64,000 nucleotides of DNA from an uncultured Muribaculaceae bacterium (GTDB lineage Bacteria; Bacteroidota; Bacteroidia; Bacteroidales; Muribaculaceae). Within the stretch, counting starts at the first letter, position 1, and each line of letters opens with the position of its first letter. The stretch lies in NCBI GenBank assembly GCA_910577465.1, contig CAJTMM010000010.1, forward strand, positions 12,477 to 76,476, in the 5' to 3' direction. The position numbers and the translations under genes are program-made. The notes beneath the pieces were generated by a model. The model saw nothing but the letters and a program-made list of their open reading frames with translations. It did no database searches and had not been told where the DNA came from. Shown one piece after another: positions 60,426 through 64,000 of the stretch.

Positions 60426-61799
60426 TTATGTCGTTATTTTTACGGCGGAAGTTTCGCGGTTTTCAGCAAAGTATCGTGTGGTTTCATCGCGCACATCCCT
60501 CCGCAATAGTATGAGGGTGAGCATGGTGGGGAATGCCATGAACGCATAGAATAGGTCGCACAATCCTACTGCCGCGTTGAGTGGTACTATGGCAAATATT
60601 ACCAATGTGGCTATGAAGAACCAGATGTAATAGCGGGCGCGTCGCTGTCCGAACAGGTATGCGGTGCATCGGCTACCGTAAAATGAATAGCTGAACATTG
60701 AGGACAACGCGAAACATGCCACAATGACCATGAGCAGATAGCGTCCGCCCGGAATAGTTGCGCCGAATGCATCCATAGCGACTTCAAGACCCTTTATGCC
60801 GTCGGTGGAGGATATGTCGCCGCAAAGCAGTATGGCGAGGGCTGTAAGTGTGCACACGAATCCAGAGTCTATTGCCGGCCCGAGCATTGCCACGAGACCT
60901 TCGCGTACAGGTTCTTTGCACGCCGACGTGCCGTGCATGATGGATGCCGTGCCTACGCCTGCATCGTTGACCAGTGCCGCGCGTCGGGCACCTATGATGG
61001 CTACCCCTGCCAATGCTCCCCAGCCGGCTTTAAGGCTGAATGCTTCTCTGAATATGCTTGCAAACGCATCGGGTAGATACGTTATGTGGGTGAGTATTAT
61101 GTACATTACCATGATAAAGTATGCGCCAACCATGAATGGTACCAATACGGAAGCCACACGTGCTATGCGCTGTACGCCACCTATGGTAACCAGTGCCACA
61201 ATGGCGGCTATGGTAATGCCTATGATGGATTTTGCCATAAGTGTGTTGCTGACCGGTGAAATACTGTTGACGGTTGATAATGCGGCTTCTGTCAGCTGAT
61301 TGGCATTGATTATGCAAAGGGTGCCGAACATGCCTGCTACGGCGAAGAGTGAAGCCATTGGAGCCCATTTCGCCGATAAGGCATGACGTATGATGTGCAT
61401 GGGACCTCCGTGCGGACTTCCGTCCTTGGCATAAGACCTGTACTTTACAGCAAGCACTCCCTCATGGTATTTTGTGCTCATGCCTACTATAGCGCTCACC
61501 CACATCCAGAATATGGCTCCGGGGCCGCCCATTACCAGAGCTATCGCTACCCCGGCTATATTACCCATCCCCACGGTTGCCGCAACTACCGATGCAAGTG
61601 CCTGTGCGGAACTGATTTCTCCATGTCCGGCACTTTGTTTCATGCGTAATGCCTTGATGGAGTGCGGCAGTTTCCGCAATGAAATCATGCCTGAATATAA
61701 GAAAAGGAACAGTCCGCCTCCAATCAGAGCGATGAATAGCGGATAGCCGCAGATGATGTCGGCAATCTCCGTGATGTAGGAGCCTATATGGTCAATCAT
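60426..61799 (-). CDS. Sodium:alanine (AGCS) symporter
   Basis: 457 aa membrane protein of the AGCS family, about 11 helices. Family signatures: GNIAGVAIALVMGGPGAIFWMWVSAIVGMSTKY near residues 80-110, GGPMHIIRHAL, WGALAGVAIIGARRAALVNDAGVGTASIMH and SFYGSRCTAYLFG in the last third. Imports alanine or glycine with Na+. The start codon is immediately downstream of a hairpin plus seven T's and an embedded -7 box (61800-61841), an unusual entry. The next gene (DUF59) is 66 bases on. Confidence 0.94.
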   Translation of the reverse strand: MIDHIGSYITEIADIICGYPLFIALIGGGLFLFLYSGMISLRKLPHSIKALRMKQSAGHGEISSAQALASVVAATVGMGNIAGVAIALVMGGPGAIFWMWVSAIVGMSTKYHEGVLAVKYRSYAKDGSPHGGPMHIIRHALSAKWAPMASLFAVAGMFGTLCIINANQLTEAALSTVNSISPVSNTLMAKSIIGITIAAIVALVTIGGVQRIARVASVLVPFMVGAYFIMVMYIILTHITYLPDAFASIFREAFSLKAGWGALAGVAIIGARRAALVNDAGVGTASIMHGTSACKEPVREGLVAMLGPAIDSGFVCTLTALAILLCGDISSTDGIKGLEVAMDAFGATIPGGRYLLMVIVACFALSSMFSYSFYGSRCTAYLFGQRRARYYIWFFIATLVIFAIVPLNAAVGLCDLFYAFMAFPTMLTLILLRRDVRDETTRYFAENRETSAVKITT

Positions 61800-61841
61800 A
61801 AAAAAATTGAGGTTGAAAAAATCAATTCAACCTCAAATTTA
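61800..61841 (-). terminator. Terminator of DUF1349 gene with embedded symporter promoter
   Basis: Minus strand: perfect 11-bp TTGAGGTTGAA / TTCAACCTCAA stem (61807-61836), then TTTTTTT (61800-61806) directly joined to the symporter ATG. A TAAATTTG box (61834-61841) overlaps the start of the 5' arm, so transcripts begun there near 61828 cannot form the full stem. Confidence 0.7.
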
Positions 61842-61912
61842 GTGAAAATACCCCACAGTATGTACCTCAGCTATGTAAAGAATATTAAAGGGTGATGTGT
61901 CGGTGGTGAAAA

Positions 61913-62560
61913 TTATTGGTTGGATTCGAGCCAACGGGTGCGTCGCAGGTCAGGCAATGGTGTTACGGTGAAATGCTCGAACTTTGCCTTGAAACCTTCG
62001 CCGTCGGGGCTTGCCGCCATCATGCCGACCTTGATAGGGGTGTTGTCTGGCATCCATGCATTGCGCATCATGGTGTATGTCTTGTCGTCGAACGAGTAGA
62101 AAATCTCTATGGCGTCAAGCCGACGTACGGCTTTAATCCAGATGTGGTCGACCGGTTTGTCAAGAGCTATCACGCTCCAGTCACTTGTGCGATGGGTCAC
62201 TACCGTGCTGATGTTATACTTGCCGTCGACAAATTCTATGCCCGCTTTTATGTAATTCTCATGGTCGATACGGAGCATCATGCCGGCTTGGTCAAACCGG
62301 GTCTTATAATCCCCGCTCACCTTAACTTTGGCTTCAAATTCACCACCGTATTCGGCGTAATAGAATGGGGCGTCATCAACGGTGAATCCGTAGTGGGATA
62401 TACGCCAATAGTCGGTGTGCGGAGTGACTTGCATGAATAATGTCCCGGCGTTGATTTCCCACTGCGCAGGCTCATTGAACCAGTTGCATTTATTTAAGGA
62501 TTGTGCTGACAGTGCACCTGAGCAGGCGAGGAGTAATAGTGTTAAGATGTAATGTTTCAT
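61913..62560 (-). CDS. DUF1349 family secreted protein
   Basis: 215 aa: signal peptide (to GALSAQS, ~20), then a concanavalin-like beta-sandwich pattern of DUF1349: WFNEPAQWEINAG, LFMQVTPHTDYWR, FEAKVKVSGDYKTRFDQAGMMLR, YIKAGIEFVDG, SDWSVIALDKPVDHIWIKAV, and VGMMAASPDGEGFKAKFEHF. Founding members are yeast Regulation-of-enolase proteins and bacterial secreted relatives; probable carbohydrate-binding fold with unknown role. Next to a sugar O-acetyltransferase gene upstream by 24 bases. Confidence 0.9.
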   Translation of the reverse strand: MKHYILTLLLLACSGALSAQSLNKCNWFNEPAQWEINAGTLFMQVTPHTDYWRISHYGFTVDDAPFYYAEYGGEFEAKVKVSGDYKTRFDQAGMMLRIDHENYIKAGIEFVDGKYNISTVVTHRTSDWSVIALDKPVDHIWIKAVRRLDAIEIFYSFDDKTYTMMRNAWMPDNTPIKVGMMAASPDGEGFKAKFEHFTVTPLPDLRRTRWLESNQ

Positions 62561-62584
62561 GATGGTATGGTTTTGTTGTCGGTA

Positions 62585-63166
62585 TTATTTGTATCTGTCG
62601 ATGTCATCTTGCGTTATTTTCCGTAATATCCGGCACGGATTTCCGGCAGCTATAACGCCTTCGGGTATATCGTGTGCCACTATGGAGCCTGCGCCGATAG
62701 TGGAACCGTCGCCAATGTTCACGCCGGGGCATATATGGGTACCGGCTCCAATCCAGACGTCATTGCCTATTGTCACAGGTAATGCGTATTCCAGTCCTTG
62801 GTTGCGGCGGATAGGGTCGAACGGATGCCCGGCACAGTATATGCCAACATTTGGAGCAATAAACACATTGTCACCGATGCTTACACGTACGCTGTCGAGG
62901 ATTACGAGATTGTAGTTGGCAAAGAAGTTGTTCCCTATGTGAATATTGTAGCCGTTGTCGCAATGAAACGGAGGTGTGATTATGCAGTTGCGGCCCATGG
63001 AGCCTAATAGATGGCGTAATATTTCAGTCCGTTCGGCTGTTTGAGACGGGCGGGTATTGTTGAAGTCATAACATAGCTCTGCTGCATGTTCTCTTTCGGC
63101 GAGTAGTTCCGGGTTGTAATTGGCGTCGTAAAGCAATCCGGCTTCGGCTTTTTCTTTCTCAGTCAT
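62585..63166 (-). CDS. Sugar (maltose/galactoside-type) O-acetyltransferase
   Basis: About 193 aa from ATG 63166 (frame extends to 63217). N-terminal Mac domain (MTEKEKAEAGLLYDANYN), then a left-handed beta helix of hexapeptide repeats (VSIGDNVFIAPNVGIYC, VTIGNDVWIGAGTHICPG, IGDGSTIGAGSIV), catalytic His in IYCAGHPFD. Transfers acetyl from acetyl-CoA to sugars such as maltose, galactosides or nodulation-type acceptors. Co-transcribed with the DUF1349 protein; its promoter lies back to back with that of the LuxR-type gene. Confidence 0.92.
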   Translation of the reverse strand: MTEKEKAEAGLLYDANYNPELLAEREHAAELCYDFNNTRPSQTAERTEILRHLLGSMGRNCIITPPFHCDNGYNIHIGNNFFANYNLVILDSVRVSIGDNVFIAPNVGIYCAGHPFDPIRRNQGLEYALPVTIGNDVWIGAGTHICPGVNIGDGSTIGAGSIVAHDIPEGVIAAGNPCRILRKITQDDIDRYK

Positions 63167-63178
63167 GTGATTTTGTTT

Positions 63179-63194
63179 TATATTTGCAAAGGTA
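63179..63194. promoter_or_regulatory. Overlapping divergent -7 boxes, acetyltransferase / LuxR
   Basis: Plus-strand TATATTTG (63179-63186) is directly abutted by minus-strand TACCTTTG (63187-63194). Both cannot be occupied by polymerase at once. Confidence 0.45.
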
Positions 63195-63198
63195 TGAT

Positions 63199-63975
63199 AT
63201 GCAAATAAAGATGGCAATGGCTAAAAATAACCATTTTGATATATTGGATAGTGAATTGCGCGAGCAGGGTGCAGGAATGCCGGCAGGTGCTGAGTCGCTT
63301 ATATCCGGATATCGCAATATCGCTCAGGGGTATGCGGAGATGGAGCAATGTGTAGCTGTGTTGAGCGATTTGGTGAATATGCGCAGTTATATCTATTATG
63401 GAGCATTTGCCGAGCGTATGTCGATAGGGCAAAGAGGTAGGTGTGAGGTTGTGGAATCGATATGGGAACGCGGGCTTCTGTCGCATGTGCATCCGGATGA
63501 TTTGCAGATGAAATTCTCGCTCGAGCATGTATTCTATAATAAGGTGTCGGGCTTGGGTGAGGGAATGCGCCGTTATATGCTTGCGAGCAAGATAAGATTG
63601 TGTGATGGTGAGGGGCGTTACCATCTGTCGATGCACCGAATGATGTATGTGCCGCATCCGCTGGGGGAGACGGTGCAATTCGCATTGTGTCTTTATGGTC
63701 CTAATATAGGTGGAGGTGAAGCGGCTGCGATTGTTGATAATGTGACGGGAGAGATGGAAGTGCTTGATCGTGATGGCGTGCCGAACCTGCTTTCGGATAG
63801 GGAGTGTGAGGTACTGCGGATGGTATCGGACGGCTTGACGAGTGACGAGATTTCTGACAGGTTGCATATAAGCCGTAATACGGTAAACCGTCATCGGCAA
63901 AATGTAAGGGCTAAACTCAATGTAAGAAATTCGGCGGAGGCGTTACGTGTGGCTCGTGATTTCGGATTGATATAA
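63199..63975 (+). CDS. LuxR-type helix-turn-helix regulator
   Basis: About 258 aa from ATG 63199 (ATGs at 63211 and 63217 are also possible; the TTG at 63184 is inside the promoter). The N-terminal two-thirds resembles a PAS-like sensor (MRSYIYYGAFAERMSIG, RGLLSHVHPDD) seen in Bacteroidales regulators; C-terminal LuxR DNA-binding domain: LSDRECEVLRMVSDGLTSDE, IAD-like EISDRLHISRNTVNRHRQNV and KLNVRNSAEA. Ligand and targets unknown. Divergent from the acetyltransferase gene, which it may control. Confidence 0.9.
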   Translation: MQIKMAMAKNNHFDILDSELREQGAGMPAGAESLISGYRNIAQGYAEMEQCVAVLSDLVNMRSYIYYGAFAERMSIGQRGRCEVVESIWERGLLSHVHPDDLQMKFSLEHVFYNKVSGLGEGMRRYMLASKIRLCDGEGRYHLSMHRMMYVPHPLGETVQFALCLYGPNIGGGEAAAIVDNVTGEMEVLDRDGVPNLLSDRECEVLRMVSDGLTSDEISDRLHISRNTVNRHRQNVRAKLNVRNSAEALRVARDFGLI

Positions 63976-64000
63976 TGAAGCAAGCGGTGCGCCGATTTCA

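Overview
The window looks like chromosome of a gut-type Bacteroidales bacterium. Muribaculaceae is my best guess (inference) from the mid-range GC content, frequent ATA codons, type IX secretion signals and B12-dependent ribonucleotide reductase. Supporting features are SusC/OMP-type barrels, a DUF4250 protein, a DUF4835 protein, a Bacteroidetes-type Crp regulator, and many promoters of the Bacteroides TTTG / TAnnTTTG type with no obvious Shine-Dalgarno sequences. Nearly everything is core chromosome. I see no prophage, conjugative element, insertion sequence or CRISPR array.

Layout. 1-6.4 kb: the end of an outer-membrane barrel, then a tightly coupled operon of a 57-residue membrane protein, dxs, trkA and trkH. 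6.4-8.5 kb: a bile-acid-type 7alpha-hydroxysteroid dehydrogenase and an orphan tyrosine recombinase. 8.6-12.8 kb: a second outer-membrane receptor and an ECF sigma / anti-sigma / secreted-protein operon. 13-24 kb: tRNA-Ser, mltG, an AI-2E-type permease, an MFS transporter, catalase, a small barrel protein, mtaB with a glycosyltransferase, and an acyl-CoA ligase. 24-33.7 kb: tpx, a thioredoxin-fold protein without CxxC, an OmpA-like protein, tRNA-His, a DUF4250 gene, uvrA, a lytic transglycosylase, a protein with a type-B T9SS sorting domain, and an unusual ion channel. 33.8-42.8 kb: rlmB, recN, DUF4835, coaBC, a DnaQ-type exonuclease, dnaN and a class A PBP, all on the minus strand. 43-48.4 kb: malQ and nrdJ. 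48.6-51.3 kb: nitroreductase, Crp-like regulator and acyltransferase. 51.4-55.2 kb: dnaA, an MlaD-type protein and an amidase. 55.3-64 kb: a GldB-like lipoprotein, a TlpA-like protein behind a structured leader, DUF2007 plus glutamine synthetase behind a possible attenuator, an LpxH-type phosphatase with a DUF59 protein, an alanine symporter, a DUF1349 protein with a sugar acetyltransferase, and a LuxR-type regulator.

How it fits together. Cell-envelope work dominates: peptidoglycan synthesis and remodelling (PBP1A, MltG, MltD-like, amidase), outer-membrane proteins, lipid A (LpxH type), phospholipid trafficking (MlaD type) and T9SS-linked proteins. DNA replication and repair (dnaA, dnaN, exonuclease, uvrA, recN, nrdJ) and oxidative defence (catalase, Tpx) follow. 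No spectacular new system is visible. The best leads are regulatory: a promoter plus terminator upstream of DUF2007-glnA, a multi-hairpin leader with a Trp-Trp mini-ORF before a thioredoxin-fold gene, a terminator with an embedded promoter before the alanine symporter, and two candidate small RNAs. Protein-level oddities are the dxs-coupled micro-protein, the channel with a TTCGSS filter, and two thioredoxin folds without cysteines.
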